This document shows positions 34,331 through 46,925 of a stretch of 64,000 bases of DNA, one piece after another. The stretch comes from Primulina eburnea (Eukaryota > Streptophyta > Magnoliopsida > Lamiales > Gesneriaceae). The stretch is taken from the NCBI RefSeq assembly GCF_022965805.1, contig NC_133110.1, positions 30,438,668 through 30,502,667 on the forward strand, read 5' to 3'. A program made the position numbers and the translations under genes. The number at the start of each line of letters is the position of its first letter. Position 1 is the first letter of the stretch. The notes under the pieces were generated by a model. That model saw only the letters and a list, made by a program, of their open reading frames with translations, ran no database searches and was not told the origin of the DNA.

Positions 34331-37300
34331 TCAGTCAAGATCGGGCGGTAGGGCTAATCTGTAGGCTCGGTCACCCACTCTGTCCAATATCTCGAATGGA
34401 CCAATGAATCTAGGGCTCAACTTGCCCTTCTTGCCAAATCGCATCACACCCTTGAGAGGTGCTATCTTCAGAAAAACATGATCGCCAACCTCGAACTGCA
34501 AAGGTCTACGACGAACGTCTGCATAGCTCTTCTGTCTGGACTGAGCAGTCTTCATCCTCTCTCTGATAACTGCAACAACATCGGCAGTCTGTTGGACCAA
34601 CTCGGGACCCAACATCTTCCTCTCTCCAACCTCATCCCAAAACAAAGGAGATCTGCACTTCCTGCCATAAAGTGCCTCATACGGTGCCATGCCAATCGTC
34701 GCCTGGTAGCTATTGTTGTACGTGAACTCCACAAGAGGCAACTTGGAATCCCAGCTACCAGAATAGTCAATAGTACAAGCTCTGAGCATATCCTCCAGAA
34801 TCTGAATGACTCTCTCTGACCGACCGTCGCTCTGAGGATGATAAGCTGTACTGAAAGCTAATCGAGAACCCATAGCTCTGTGCAAACTCTTCCAGAACTC
34901 TGAGGTAAATCTAGGGTCACGATCAGACACGATCGACACAGGAACCCCATGAAGTCTAACAATCTCTGCAATGTAATCCTCGGCATACTGAGACATCGAA
35001 TACGTCGTCTTGACTGGGAGAAAGTGCGCTGACTTGGTCAATCTATCAACAATAACCCAAATGGAATTGAAACCCTTCTGCGTCCTGGGTAAACCAGTCA
35101 CGAAATCCATAGTGATATGCTCCCACTTCCACTGAGGAATCGGCAAAGAAAGCAATGTCCCAGCAGGTCTCTGGTGCTCAATCTTTACCTGCTGACAAGT
35201 AAGGCACTGAGAAATGAACAAAGCAATATCTCTCTTCATACCTGGCCACCAGTAGAGTCGACGAAGATCCTGATACATCTTCGTACTGCCTGGATGAATC
35301 GAATAAGGTGCGGTATGAGCCTCTGTCAAGACATCTCTACGAATATCGTCGCCAGAAGGAACACAAATGCGGCCTCTGAAAGTTACCAAATCATCACCAT
35401 TCAGACTAAACTCTGAATTCCCTCTAGCCTCGGCTCTAGCTCTCAACTCTGTCAACTGAACATCAGTCGACTGCTCTCTGCGGATCCTGTCCGTCAAAGT
35501 AGATCGAATGACCAACGCTGAAAAGCGAGCAATGGTACCTGGAATCACCAGATCAATCTCCTCTCTCTGCAAATCCATCAACAATGGTCTCTGAATCAAA
35601 GAACTCAATGAAGCACTCGACTTGCGGCTCAAAGCATCAGCCACAACATTCGCCTTCCCTGGGTGATAACTGATCGTCACATCGTAATCCTTGACAAGCT
35701 CTAACCACCTCCTCTGTCGCATATTGAGCTCTTTCTGCGAGAACAGATACTTCAAACTCTTGTGGTCTGTGAAGATCTCACACTTTTCGCCATACAGATA
35801 ATGTCTCCAAATCTTAAGGGCGAAAACCACAGCTGCAAGCTCCAAATCGTGCGTCGGATAATTCTTCTCATAATCCTTCAACTGGCGAGACGCATAGGCA
35901 ATGACCTTACCTCGCTGCATCAACACTGCACCAAGGCCTCTCTTCGACGCATCGGTATAGACCACAAAATCCTCTGAACCACTGGGCAAAGAAAGAACAG
36001 GAGCTGTCGTCAATCTGTCCTTCAACTCCTGAAATGCACTCTGGCAATCGATAGACCACTCGAACTTCACAGTCTTCCTCGTCAGATTGGACAATGGCAG
36101 GGCAATCTTGGAGAAACCTGAAATGAAACGACGATAGTAACCCGCCAAACCGAGGAAACTGCGTACCTCAGAAACAGTAGTAGGAATAGGCCAATTCTGA
36201 ATCGCCTCTATCTTCAACGGATCAACAGCAATGCCATCTCTCGAAACCACATGGCCTAGGAAATAAATCCGATCCAACCAAAACTCACACTTCTTCAACT
36301 TGGCAAACAACCTCTTCTCTCGCAACAACTGAAGCACCACTCTGAGATGCTCTGCATGAAGCTCTCTGGATTTGGAATAGATCAGGATATCGTCGATGAA
36401 AACAATGACGAAGCTATCCAGATAAGGCTTGAACACACGGTTCATCAGATCCATGAAGACTGAAGGGTCATTGGTCAAACCAAAAGACATGACAAGAAAC
36501 TCATAGTGACCGTACCTGGTCCGGAAAGCTGTCTTAGGGATATCAGACTCCCTAACCTTCAACTGATAGTAGCCAGACCGAAGATCAATCTTCGAGAACA
36601 TAGTAGCACCATGGAGCTGATCAAACAAATCATCTATCCGAGGCAACGGATACTTGTTCTTGACAGTTACTTTGTTAAGCTCCCTGTAGTCGATACACAG
36701 TCGCAAAGAACCATCCTTCTTCTTGACAAATAGAACCGGAGCTCCCCAAGGCGAAGAACTCGGACGAATAAAGCCCTTATCTAGAAGATCCTGCAACTGC
36801 GCCTTCAACTCCTTCATCTCAGTAGGGGCCATTCGGTACGGAGCCTTAGAAATAGGAACCGTACCTGGAGCTAAATCAATCACAAACTCAACATCTCTAT
36901 CCGGCGGCAAACCCGGAACATCATCCTCAAACACATCAGCAAACTCCCTCACCACATCAATATCATCTACATTCAACTTAATCAATCTATCAACATCCAC
37001 AATAGAAGCAAGAAACCCATCGCAACCTCTACACAACAATCTCTCAGCCTCAAAGCAAGAAATAAAAGGAAGGACCAGCGAAGTACCTGTGCTGGCGAGC
37101 GCTCCTCCCTGGCCATCATCTGCAAAAGTCACCTTCTTAGCAACACAATCGATAACTGCACGGTAAGTAGAAAGCCAATCCATGCCAAGAATAACATCGA
37201 AGGCAACCATAGGGATAACAATCAAATCAGCGAATACAACTCGCTCCTCAATACGAACAGGACACGCAAAGACAATTGATGTCGGGCACAAGACATCTCC

Positions 37301-38485
37301 CGAAGGCAAAACAACACTAAGCTGAATGGGAAGAATAGAAGGAACTATACCCAAAGATCTCAAAAATAATTCAGACATAAAAGAATGAGTAGCACCAGTA
37401 TCAATCAAAGTAGTAGCTACTCTGCCTGAAATCAAAATAGTACTAGAGATCAATGAAGAATCACGATTAATACCTTCCTTGGTCATCGCAAAGATACGAC
37501 CCTGCACCTTCCCTTGGCTATCTCCCCTCGGGCAATTCCTAGCAACGTGGCCCGCCGCGCCACAACGAAAACAAGTATGAGTGCCCAATCTGCACTCTCC
37601 TCGATGATGCTTACCACACTTTGGACACAGTGGTTTCTCGGGATCAAATGGAACTGGCGGTGGTCTAGAACTCGGCTCCATCTTGCCCTTGCCCTTGAAA
37701 CGATCCCTGCCCCTCTGATTCGAACCCTGGCCTCTCTGAGCAATGGCCTGGTGTCTCTCCTGCCTCTCCCTGGCGATGTCCTTCTCGTCTTGCTCGGCCA
37801 ACAATGCTTTGGACACAATCTCCTTGAAAGTAACAGCTTTAGACATGTTGATATCACGACGAATCTCCGCTCTAAGGCCTCGAATGAAATGAGCGCCCTT
37901 GTCCTTGTCGTTCGAAGCAATATACGGAGCAAATAGGCAACCCTCCTCAAACTTCAGGATATACTGGCCAACATCCAAGCTCCCCTGTCGAAGTTCCAAG
38001 AACTCCGTAACCTTCCTCGTTCGAAGTGCGTCGGGGAAATACTTGTCGTAGAACAAGTCAGTGAACTCTGACCACTTCAGTGTCGCAACATCAACTCCAA
38101 CTTTCGTAGCATTCCACCAGATACGTGCAGCTTTAACCAGCAAGAACACTGCACAGCTAATCCTGTCTTTGTCCTCATACTGGAGATGATCGAAGATAGC
38201 TTCAAGCGCCTTGACCCACTCGACAGCAACTAGAGGATCGGTGCTACCTGCGAATTCCGGTGGATCCATTCTCTTAAAAGCAGAAAAGACGGCATCAGTG
38301 CCAACAGCCTGAGCAACTGGACCTCTCACTTGGCCTCGACCCTGTCCTGCTCCTTGCAATCGGAGCAACTGTTGAATCTGATCGCTATGCACCTTAGCCT
38401 GCTCCTTAAGCAACTTGCCGAACTCGTCGACAACTCTCGAGGAAGAACTATCCTCACCCTCTGCCGCCTTACGCTTAGGAGGCAT
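34331..38485 (-). CDS. gag-pol: Element G gag-pol polyprotein, 1384 aa, stops before chromodomain
   Basis: Open frame from MPPKRK. Order: gag, zinc knuckles (about 287-320), protease (DTGAT at 362), RT (FIDD, D698/D699), RNase H (Asp845 in YTDAS), integrase (D1127, D1188, E1224; same spacing as A), and the GPF module, then a premature TGA after LALPPDLD. One residue beside the catalytic Glu differs from relatives (GRSER instead of GQSER), and LTNDPSVF replaces LTNAPSVF in RT. Catalytic residues are present. Apart from the final stop the polyprotein looks functional. Confidence 0.93.
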   Translation of the reverse strand: MPPKRKAAEGEDSSSSRVVDEFGKLLKEQAKVHSDQIQQLLRLQGAGQGRGQVRGPVAQAVGTDAVFSAFKRMDPPEFAGSTDPLVAVEWVKALEAIFDHLQYEDKDRISCAVFLLVKAARIWWNATKVGVDVATLKWSEFTDLFYDKYFPDALRTRKVTEFLELRQGSLDVGQYILKFEEGCLFAPYIASNDKDKGAHFIRGLRAEIRRDINMSKAVTFKEIVSKALLAEQDEKDIARERQERHQAIAQRGQGSNQRGRDRFKGKGKMEPSSRPPPVPFDPEKPLCPKCGKHHRGECRLGTHTCFRCGAAGHVARNCPRGDSQGKVQGRIFAMTKEGINRDSSLISSTILISGRVATTLIDTGATHSFMSELFLRSLGIVPSILPIQLSVVLPSGDVLCPTSIVFACPVRIEERVVFADLIVIPMVAFDVILGMDWLSTYRAVIDCVAKKVTFADDGQGGALASTGTSLVLPFISCFEAERLLCRGCDGFLASIVDVDRLIKLNVDDIDVVREFADVFEDDVPGLPPDRDVEFVIDLAPGTVPISKAPYRMAPTEMKELKAQLQDLLDKGFIRPSSSPWGAPVLFVKKKDGSLRLCIDYRELNKVTVKNKYPLPRIDDLFDQLHGATMFSKIDLRSGYYQLKVRESDIPKTAFRTRYGHYEFLVMSFGLTNDPSVFMDLMNRVFKPYLDSFVIVFIDDILIYSKSRELHAEHLRVVLQLLREKRLFAKLKKCEFWLDRIYFLGHVVSRDGIAVDPLKIEAIQNWPIPTTVSEVRSFLGLAGYYRRFISGFSKIALPLSNLTRKTVKFEWSIDCQSAFQELKDRLTTAPVLSLPSGSEDFVVYTDASKRGLGAVLMQRGKVIAYASRQLKDYEKNYPTHDLELAAVVFALKIWRHYLYGEKCEIFTDHKSLKYLFSQKELNMRQRRWLELVKDYDVTISYHPGKANVVADALSRKSSASLSSLIQRPLLMDLQREEIDLVIPGTIARFSALVIRSTLTDRIRREQSTDVQLTELRARAEARGNSEFSLNGDDLVTFRGRICVPSGDDIRRDVLTEAHTAPYSIHPGSTKMYQDLRRLYWWPGMKRDIALFISQCLTCQQVKIEHQRPAGTLLSLPIPQWKWEHITMDFVTGLPRTQKGFNSIWVIVDRLTKSAHFLPVKTTYSMSQYAEDYIAEIVRLHGVPVSIVSDRDPRFTSEFWKSLHRAMGSRLAFSTAYHPQSDGRSERVIQILEDMLRACTIDYSGSWDSKLPLVEFTYNNSYQATIGMAPYEALYGRKCRSPLFWDEVGERKMLGPELVQQTADVVAVIRERMKTAQSRQKSYADVRRRPLQFEVGDHVFLKIAPLKGVMRFGKKGKLSPRFIGPFEILDRVGDRAYRLALPPDLD

Positions 38486-38600
38486 ACTCTACAATTGCTC
38501 ACAAGACACCAATCAATAAATAACAATGGATAGATGCAAGAAAACGTACTCGGACAGTTGAAAGTAGACGAAGTCATATGCATTGGTCCGAAGAACCGGG

Positions 38601-38612
38601 GCTCTGATACCA
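38601..38612 (-). other. Element G primer binding site
   Basis: GCTCTGATACCA on +, i.e. TGGTATCAGAGC on the element strand, five bases from its 5' LTR (38618). The region 38486-38600 is the leader, without a gene. Confidence 0.92.
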
Positions 38613-38617
38613 CTAAA

Positions 38618-40227
38618 TGTGACACCCTGACCCGTTACAATTAAAATACAGCGGAATTTAAAATTTTCTTTCAAACGGAAGGAGTTTCAAAATGCATTTT
38701 ATAAAAGTGTTTACAAAATAACAACATGATCATTCCAATGACATAACAAAATATCATTAGTGTGATCATGTTACAAAATGGTACAAAATAATCATCCTTC
38801 CAATCTTAGTATGCATATGACCCCCATCCACAGTCAACGTCCCGGTCCGTCGCTCTTATCTGCATCACATGAAAATAACTGAAATGAGAATAAATCTCAG
38901 CAAGTGGAACTCTTACATAGCAATGATACATAGTATACTCTGTAAAACATGGCTTTTAAATCATAAATACCATCGACTCTGAAACATGAATAACGTAGCA
39001 ATAATTGTAGCAATAGCAATAGCAATAGATAGCAATACGATGGTATTTCTCTTTTCTATGGTTGGATTGATATCAATAGTATCTGTGACTGTGGTTGCCA
39101 ATATCCCATCGATATAAATCGATAACTGTGAGGGGATAAAAGCCTATGGTCGATGATCATCTAATTGCATGCAATGCTATGGCTATGATTAATCAATCCA
39201 ATAAAACATTTGAACTCTGAATATCATTTAAAGCCGTCGTTTCGCAATCTCATAATATCACTTGTATTCCCTCTTTAACAATAGTGAGACATCAATGCCT
39301 CCAATAGATAATCAATGAAATCAATACATAACAATGGATCAATGGAAGGGAATAACACTTTGAAACCTTTAAAACACAATACATATAATATCATGTGAGC
39401 AAAAGGATGAAATTCCACTTACAAACCAATAGAACACCTCCAACTATACTCTTGGTACACCACCTACAACAATAATCCATAAATAACACCAATATCAAGA
39501 CTAAATCCAAGATTCCATGCTAAATAATCCATAAAACCATCAAAACATCAAATCCAAAATAACCCTTAACTCGAAACCTCATTAGAATCGCACCAAAAAC
39601 TTACCTAAGCTTCCTTATACCACGGAGAACGTTGATCTCAAGTCGGAAATCCAAATAACTCCAAGAATCAAAGGTAGGAAGCTAAAGAAATGGAGAAAAC
39701 CCTTGCCAAAAGGAGAGAAAAATCGGAAATGGAAGATAGGATAAGGTAGATATGAAGTCAACTCAATCAAAAAGGTACTAAATAACTCGCCCATACTTAC
39801 ACCGCGGGTGCGGTCACACAAGCACCGCGGGTGCGCCATGCTCACGGCATTCCAAAATAAATCCCATGCACGATCACCGCGGGTGCGGTGCTACAAATAC
39901 CGCGGGTGCGGTCTCACCGCGGGTGCGGTCCTTGCACTGCCGCGGGTGCGGTGTCCACACGGCCTTCCAAATCCAAAATGATGAATAGTACACCGCGGGG
40001 GCACTCATCTAAGAGCGCGGGTGCACTCTACTCACGGCAATGAACAGTAACAAAACAACTAAAATCGATTCGAAACGCTGAAACGAACAATCAACACCAA
40101 CTAACACCTCAAATAAATAATAACCAATAATACTATAGCCCAAAACACAACTATAATCATCTAATCACATAACCCAATTAACACAATAAAGCTTAAACCG
40201 TACCGTACACCGGGCTCGGCTATTACA
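38618..40227 (-). repeat. Element G 5' LTR
   Basis: 1610 bp, almost identical to 32411-34026. Palindrome cluster at 39801-40027. Ends GGCTATTACA, then the duplicated CAGGG and the rest of the E LTR. Confidence 0.94.
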
Positions 40228-40531
40228 CAGGGTCACGACCAATATGAGATCGAGATAGAGTGGTGACTTCGGGCACAGAGGACTGATAGTGGTTATTGAA
40301 CTAGACTTGTAATACTTATGATTTGGAGATTGTATTGTATGGAACTTTAGTTTGGTATGGATGTATTAGAACAAACCATGTGTTTACGTTTGTTATATTT
40401 AAATAAAATAGAGTTCTTATGCTTGGTTTATCTACATTTGATTTAAAGTTAAAAGCAAAAATTTGACCCACGTTTTCTAACAACGATCAGATTAATCCCG
40501 TAAAAAACGTAGTTAGAGCCCGGGTCCCACA
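40228..40531 (+). repeat. Element E 3' LTR, second part
   Basis: Resumes after G with the duplicated CAGGG and ends GGGTCCCACA (one C fewer than the usual GTCCCCACA). Followed by ACAAC, the target duplication, and the D1 LTR. Confidence 0.9.
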
Positions 40532-40536
40532 ACAAC

Positions 40537-41215
40537 GAACATTCGAAGAACAAGTCGTCAACAATCCGCACAAGCACGATCGACACACGCCACAAAGTTA
40601 AAAACTTTGATCAGTTTGGTTTTTGAATAACAAAGCGAAGCTTTGAAAGTTTGAGAGGAAACTCTAAACTTTGATAAAAATATCAATAATGAATATGAAA
40701 AGTGTTCAAAATTTCGTGCAAATATGTCTACATATTAGAAAAAGATTGCAAATCAAGTTACCAAAATAATCAAAACTCTAACTAGGAAACTAGGATTTTT
40801 CCAGAACTGGTTCGCGCTCGGGCGGTAGAATATTACCGCTCGAGCGCCAAGGGCTCTGCACTATTCGTGCTCGGGCGGTAGAATGTTACCGCTCGGGCAC
40901 CGGGTGTTCTGGAAATCACGTCTTGGACAGTCCATCTGGCGCTCGGGCGGTAGTTTTCTACCGCTCGGGCGCGAAGCATTCTGCCACTTTTCTTCGTTCA
41001 TCACTTGAATGGTGTTCCTATGACTTCCGAACTCAATCTCGTGCACTACAAACCCTTCAGCACTCTGCCCCTTGCTTGTAAGTCCTTCTTCATTGCTCAT
41101 AAGTCCTTGCAACGCTTCCTTGAATTTCTTCAATCGTCCCCTCGTGATTGGTCCCTCCGGCAAATCCAAAGGGTCCCATGCTTTCAATGGCGCCTGACCA
41201 TCCGTGTTCGCATTA
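40537..41215 (-). repeat. D1 3' LTR, inner part
   Basis: Continues 12318-12504, giving a total of about 866 bp, which matches the 870-bp D2 LTR. It contains three hairpins of type CGCTCGGGCGGTA...TACCGCTCGAGCGC (40813-40973). The element-strand start reads TAATGCGAAC rather than TGATGCGAAC, one mutation at the LTR tip. The pol frame continues into this LTR as far as 40861. Confidence 0.87.
40813..40973. promoter_or_regulatory. D-family U3 hairpin cassette
   Basis: Three inverted-repeat units with arms related to CGCTCGGGCGGTA and TACCGCTCGGGCGC, separated by about 25-40 bp. The same cassette is at 58327-58490 and 61911-62077 in the other D LTRs; the arms resemble those of C and F. Confidence 0.8.
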
Positions 41216-41228
41216 TCCTCCCCTTCTT
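41216..41228 (-). other. D1 polypurine tract inside the pol frame
   Basis: Minus strand AAGAAGGGGAGGA, coding for QEGED in the pol frame and abutting the LTR. The PPT therefore lies inside the coding sequence, as in CRM-type chromoviruses. Confidence 0.75.
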
Positions 41229-43757
41229 GAAAAGGATTTGTCCTCAAATCCAGCTCGTCACCTACATCAAACAACGACAAGTCACTAACATTAAAAATAG
41301 AACTCACGTTATACTCACCTGGTAGATCGAGTTTGTAGGCATTGTCATTGATTAACATGCTCATCCAAGTCTTTGCTATATACTAGGATATCATCAAAGT
41401 AAACAACAACAAATTTTCCTATGTATGCACGCAAGACATGGTTCATTAACCTTATAAAAGTGTTAGGAGCGTTAGTTAAGCCAAAAGGCATGACCATCCA
41501 CACATATAACCCGTACTTGGTTTTAAAAGCCATTTTCCACTCGTCGCCTTCCCTCATCCTAATTTGGTGATAACCATTCTTCGAATCAATTTTGCTAAAG
41601 ATACAAGCACCATTCAATTCATCTAACATATCATCTAGCCTAGGTATGGGATGCCTATACTTAATTGTTATGTTATTGATTGCCCTACAATCTACACACA
41701 TACGCCATGAGCCATCTTTCTTAAGAAACTAATAAAACAGGTACCGCACAAGGTGACATGGACTCACACACAAAACCCCTATCTAACAACTCACTTACCT
41801 GCCGTTGAAGCTCCTTCGTCTCCTCCGGATTGCTCCTATAAGCTGGACGATTTGGCAATGCACTCCCGGGCACCAAATCAATTTGGTGTTCAATCCCCCT
41901 CAAAGGCGGTAGTCCTTGAGGTAGCTCCTCCGGAAATATATCATCAAATTCTTGTAATAGTGAAATAACAATGCTCGGAAGGGAACCGGCTATATCACTT
42001 GTGTTAAAGAGGATCTCTTTATAAAGAATCAACACAAGTGGTTCATGTGTGTGCAACAGGTGTTTCAACTCACTTTTTTGGGCATATATGATTTTTTTTT
42101 TGCCTCTTTCCTCTCATTTTCTTTCCTCTCTTTTTCTTCCCTCTCATTTTTCTTTTGTATGGCTATCTCACTCTTTTTATCACTCTTTTTTTCAGCCATC
42201 TCCTTTTTGTTTTCAAAGGCCATCTCACTTTTTATTTCACTCTTTTTTTCGGCCTCATCTCTCTTCTTTTTTTTTCAAATGGTCCTCCAACACTTGCTTT
42301 GGGGACAATGGAAGTAAAACAATGGAATCTTTCTGCATCATAAATGAATACCTATTCTTGTACCCATCATGTGTAACCCGCCTATCATATTGCCAAGGTC
42401 TACCCAACAAGATATGACATGCATGCATGGGTACCACATCACACAAAACCTCATCCACATACTTCCCAATAGAAAAAGACACCAACACTTGATTGTTCAC
42501 CTTCACCTCCGCACAATCGTTCAACCATTGAAGCCTATATGGTTGGGGATGCTTTATTGTAGGTAGACCCAAATTTTCCACCATCTCACTACTAGCCACA
42601 TTGGTACAACTCCCCCCATCTATGATTAAATTGCAAACCTTTTGATTTACAAAACACCTAGTATGGAACAAGTTTTCCCTTTGGTTAATCTCCTCCTCCT
42701 TGACTTGGGCACTCATGATACGCCTAGTCACTAGTGCTTCACCTACAACCGCTTCATATCCCTCATCCGGATCCTCTAACGCAGGCATCTCATCATCATC
42801 GTCTTCCTCCTCACTTTGAGACTCATACTCACCTCACTAGCAATATGTCCTAACCCTTGGCACCTAAAACATCTAGTATCTCTAGAACGAGTAAGACGAG
42901 TTTCAGATTTACCTTGCACTCCTTGTTTAGGCGCCTCTTGCTTGGTCTCAATCTTGGGCTTGGTCACCACTTTATTTTCATCCCGTTTTACTATATTTGA
43001 CCTCCAAGAAGATGATGAACCCCCAGTTTGATTGGTGCGACCAACTACACGCCTTTTGAGTTGTTGCTCCACTTTTATGGCCATTTGCACCATCTCGTCT
43101 AGATCCAAGTAGTGTCGAAGCTCCGCTTGATCTTGAATTTCCCTGTTCAAACCACAAAGAAAACGAGTCATGGTCGCCTCACTATCCTCCTCAATGTTTG
43201 CCCTAATCATGACCACTTCCATCTCCTTATAGTAATCCTCTACACTCTTCAACCCTTGCCTCAAAGTTTGTAGCCTCTTAAACATCTCCCTATAGTAGTG
43301 ATTGGGCACAAACCTCTTCTTCATTACCCTCTTCATCTCATCCCAAGATTCAATGGGCCTCTCATTGTACCTCCTCCTAGTGGTCACTAGTTGATCCCAC
43401 CAAATGAGAGCATAGTCTAAGAATTCCACCACCGCCAACCTCACCTTCTTTTGTTCGGAGTAGTGGTGACACTCAAACACAAACTCTACCCTCTTTTCCC
43501 ACTCTAAGTACGCCTCCGGGTCAGACTTCCCATGGAACGATGGAATTTTCATCTTAATGCTACCCATGTTACCATCTTCCCTACTCCTATCATATCTACC
43601 CCGTACGGCTTCTCTTCTACCTCTACCGAATCCTCTACCTCTTCTATTCCTACCCCAATTTTCATTTTGACTCTCCTCGTCTCCTCCCAAATTATATTCC
43701 TCCTCTTCTTCTCCTCTACCCAAATCTTTAGATTTAGCCTTACCCCCACTAGTACCA
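41216..43757 (-). pseudogene. gag-pol: D1 gag-pol remnant lacking RNase H and integrase
   Basis: Read on minus. Gag fragment (43757 to about 42780) with KIPSFHGKSDPEAYLEWE and one zinc knuckle (CFRCQGLGH). Protease (42788-42255) with IIDGGSCTNVAS. RT start (42068-41721) and palm (41701-41345) with PFGLTNAP and active-site YFDDILVYS. Then a junction from DLDEHVN directly to [14 protein letters not shown], so the RT thumb, RNase H and whole integrase are missing; a few bases (ATCA) are shared at the joint. The end of pol (LFDVGDELDLRTNPFQEGED) crosses the PPT into the LTR. RT sequence style and the LTR-overlapping C terminus are CRM-like. There is a frame break near 41710. Gag is cut at 43757 by B. 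Confidence 0.87.
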
Positions 43758-46690
43758 TGTAACGCCCGAAAACTCGAACATACTAACCACATGCATGCAT
43801 GAAAATTTATTTGAAGCATGCTTAAGTATTTGCATGGTTAAATGATTATTTAATCGAATGTTATGAATATGAACCTTCTGAATTCGAATTCACGATGTAC
43901 GGCAAAGGCGAGAGAACCGGGGACGATTTTGTTAAAGTTTATATTTTTAGAAAGTTATAAATATAAATTCTATATTTAGAAAGTCTAAATTAAGAAAGCG
44001 GAAATAAATTTATAGTAAGGGACGAATTTATTCGGTAACGAATTTTTACGAAGAAAATTAGTAGTTCCGGGCGTGCGATATTAGAAACGAGTAGCACCAA
44101 ATATTTTTAATTTTATTGGGACTTTTTTAGTGGATTAAATATGTATTTAATCAACACCTTAATGGGCCTAGTTTGTTGATAATTAATTAATTAATTATAG
44201 GACCCATTATGAATAATTAAGCCCAATTAACAACTTAATGGTTTATTTAAATAAAACCTACCCAACCCTTCCCCATCACTCACGTCTTTCACACCACCAG
44301 CACACACAAACACACACTAGAGTCCTAGGGGTGGCCAAAACCTAGAGGAAACAAGGGAAGGAGGAAAGTTTCGCTTCTCGTTCGTCTCTCGTCGCGCCGT
44401 CTCTCATATCTTGTAAGAATAGAGGATCAAGGAATGTTTTCAAACCCTTATTGATGCACCATTCAATCCATATTATTGCATGTATTCTGATTTTGTGTGT
44501 GAAGTTTACAAGGATGATGATTTTCAATTTCCTACATGTGCATCTCATGTTTTCATAAAGATTTTTGAAGTTTATTAAATTGTTAAGGGAAGGATGCAAA
44601 CCAAGGTAAGAGAGGGCTGGTATAGATGTTTAAGAAGAGGATTTAAGGGAAAAAGGGTGAACCAAGAAGCCCCATAGGGCTGTTCATCCCTGCACACAAA
44701 TGTGTGCAGGCCGTGTGGTCGGCTTGGGTCCATCGGCCATGGTGGCTGCATGGGGTCCTAGCCGTGGTCTTGAGGGAAGGGTTAGGGTCCTAGGAAGGGC
44801 ATTGAGAGTTGCGGACAGTGCCTATACCATCGGGCAAAGTGCTGCGACCGAATTTCCAGAAACTGGCCTTGTTGGCTTGTTTGGGTTGTGTGCGGTACCT
44901 AGGGCTAAGGGGTCGGTTCAAGGGCTGGAACAGGGGCTAGGGTCGTGCCTTAGGGTCCTAGTGAGGGTCTGGAGTGAGCCAAGGGTCGAGCCAAAAGGCT
45001 TCAACAGTTGCTGGTGCGTGCAAGAGCTGCTGCTGCGCAAGGGTGCATGCGGTGTGCTGCTGGTGCGTGGTGTCTAGGGATTGGGGCGTTGGGTCTGTGT
45101 AAAAAGGGCCCGACCACGGCCTTATTTAGTGTCTAAGGAAGGGGTCTAGGGCCTGGTTCCATGTCGTTTCGAGCCGTGGTCCGTTCGGGGTCGTAAATTG
45201 CCCGAACATGTAAAAATAGGAGCGAAGTGAGCCTAGGTTAAATTCTAAATCCTAATTTCGGTTTTTACTTGGGCTTGGGGACTTCCAGCAACTTAAATGG
45301 TGTCTTAGGATGTTAATAAAAGTCTGGTCTCAGGTTGGTTCGAGTCGGGAGGTTAGTTTGGTCATTTGTTTTACCGAAAACGCAAAAACGGTGGCAAACG
45401 ATCCACCCGGTGAGCGAATTGAGTCGTTTTTGAAACATAGGACCTATGATTAAATTTCCAGAAAGCTACTGGATATTTTTGGGTATTTTTAAAGTTTTAA
45501 AATTTATTTTTCTCCTTGAGTCAAAGTCTAGGGTCGTCCAGGTACGTATAACATTGAAATATGTACGGCCGGTTCGAGGAAAACGAGGGTGGTGTGCAAC
45601 TTCCTTAAAAAATTCTAGATCATGTTAAAGGTTATTTTTAGAAGTTTTAAAGTATATGCAGGATATATGCTATTTTAATAATTTTTAACGTATTTGCATT
45701 TATTTGCCATTGTTAGCAGTTTCGACGTATACGAACGATATGAGCCAATTTTGGGAATATTAAAGAATATGGAAATTTATGAATGTTTGATTAAATTAAA
45801 AGGTAAAGCGAAATATTTTTGAGGGATGCGAATTGATCGTGACAAAAAGGTAGTAAGGGATCCGTTGAAAACGTGAACGGTGAACTTGCAATAAAAAGAG
45901 GGAGTGAACCGTCGAAAACGTGGGCGGGAATCTCAATAATAAGGGATCCGTTGAAAACGTGAACGGTGAACTTGCAATTAAGGAAGGGAGTGAACCGTCG
46001 AAAACGTGGGCGGGAATCTCAATGATAACAGATCCATTGAAAACGTGAACGGTGAAGTTATGTTTATGATAGTCGGTGGGATCGTCGAAAATGTGGACGT
46101 TGGACCCGACGGCCTAGTACTATGGATTATAGATTGATCAATCAAATAAGAGGTGTCACTTTCGAGGATCGGACTTCACATCAAAAGGATAATTTTTTAA
46201 GAGAAAAGGTTCATTTTTAAGCATGATTTCAAAAGTTGCATATTTTGAAAGTTTCATGATTGCATAGAAAAATCTATTTTTAGTAAAAGTAATTTTTATG
46301 TATGTGATTGTATATTTATGTACTTGCTATATGAGGTTTGAGCATGCTGAGTCATTATACTCACTAGGTTTGAATGATTGCAGGTAATGTTGATGTTGAG
46401 TCTTCAGGTGCGGACTATCGAGTTATCCGGAGGGCGTAGTGCATACCCGAGGACCTATAAATTCCGCATATGTTAAAGACTTTTGATGATTTTATGGATT
46501 ATCGCTTTTAATTTTAGATTTTTAATGCTTATTTTACTTATTCCGCATGAATGATTATGGATGATATGGAGTTTTGTTTATTTGATTATTTATGCTAGTT
46601 TATTCATGATGAAATATTTATGCATGACTTTACAAAAAAAAAAAAAAAACTAGTGTAAATTAAAATTAATTAGAAGTTAGGGTCGTTTCA
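43758..46690 (+). repeat. Element B 5' LTR
   Basis: 2933 bp from TGTAACGCCC to GGGTCGTTTCA. It contains a 125-codon open stretch (44700-45077) repeated in the other LTR, a tandem repeat at 45857-46065, and a poly-A run at about 46633-46649. A Myb/TATA-type promoter could not be assigned. Confidence 0.88.
45857..46065. repeat. 86-bp tandem repeat in the element B LTR
   Basis: About 2.5 copies with period 86 bp, each with GATCCGTTGAAAACGTGAAC and, half a unit later, GAACCGTCGAAAACGTGGGC, so a roughly 43-bp half-repeat is visible. The counterpart is at about 57321-57530 in the 3' LTR. Confidence 0.85.
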
Positions 46691-46693
46691 CTT

Positions 46694-46704
46694 TGTATCA
46701 GAGC
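46694..46704 (+). other. Element B primer binding site (degenerate)
   Basis: TGTATCAGAGC four bases after the LTR end. It resembles TGGTATCAGAGC with one G missing. The leader 46705-46925 has no gene. Confidence 0.65.
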
Positions 46705-46925
46705 GGTGGTTCTTGAAAAGGGTTATGCCTGCTGCTGCTTCCAAGGAGCTCGAGAAGTCACGCCTCAATGTTTGTGAGTTTTATTGCTTTAAAATTTTAT
46801 TATCTTCTTATGTATTAATTGATTAGATGTACTTGCTTACATGACTATCAAATGTAAATATTAGATGCTATTCATTTTTAAAATGCATGTTGGTTACGAT
46901 AGTATTTGGAAAACGCTCAGATAAA

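Larger units (their letters stand above)
32411..40227 (-). mobile_element. Element G: nearly intact Tekay-like element in the E 3' LTR
   Basis: 7817 bp on the minus strand, flanked by the perfect duplication CAGGG (32406-32410 and 40228-40232). It has two LTRs (1616 and 1610 bp), PBS, PPT and a gag-pol frame broken by one stop. By eye the LTRs differ by roughly ten substitutions plus a 7-bp indel (near 32540), so it is recent but older than A. Same family as F and solo LTR H. Confidence 0.95.
12505..40531 (+). mobile_element. Element E: old Tekay-like element nested in the D1 LTR
   Basis: Own parts: 5' LTR 12505-14368, leader and gag-protease 14369-15961, pol 27440-30614, and 3' LTR 30716-32410 plus 40233-40531. 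F interrupts its protease region and G its 3' LTR. The target duplication is ATAAC (12500-12504) versus ACAAC (40532-40536), one mismatch. The coding region resembles that of A but has several frameshifts and stops, and the LTRs are visibly diverged, so it is older than F and G, which lie inside it. Confidence 0.9.

Noticed and set aside
35117..37166. Plus-strand frames of 70-147 codons opposite G gag-pol
   Set aside because: Antisense shadows of the intact minus-strand polyprotein.
42045..42417. Phe/Ser/Leu-rich plus-strand frames at 42045-42417 that look like membrane proteins
   Set aside because: They are the complement of the Lys/Glu-rich linker between protease and RT of D1.
44700..45077. 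125-codon frame in the B LTR, repeated at 56163-56540
   Set aside because: Conserved between the two sites only because LTRs are copies of each other. There is no recognisable domain and the composition is Gly/Val/Leu-rich. I cannot support it as a gene, although a transcript from the LTR could contain it.
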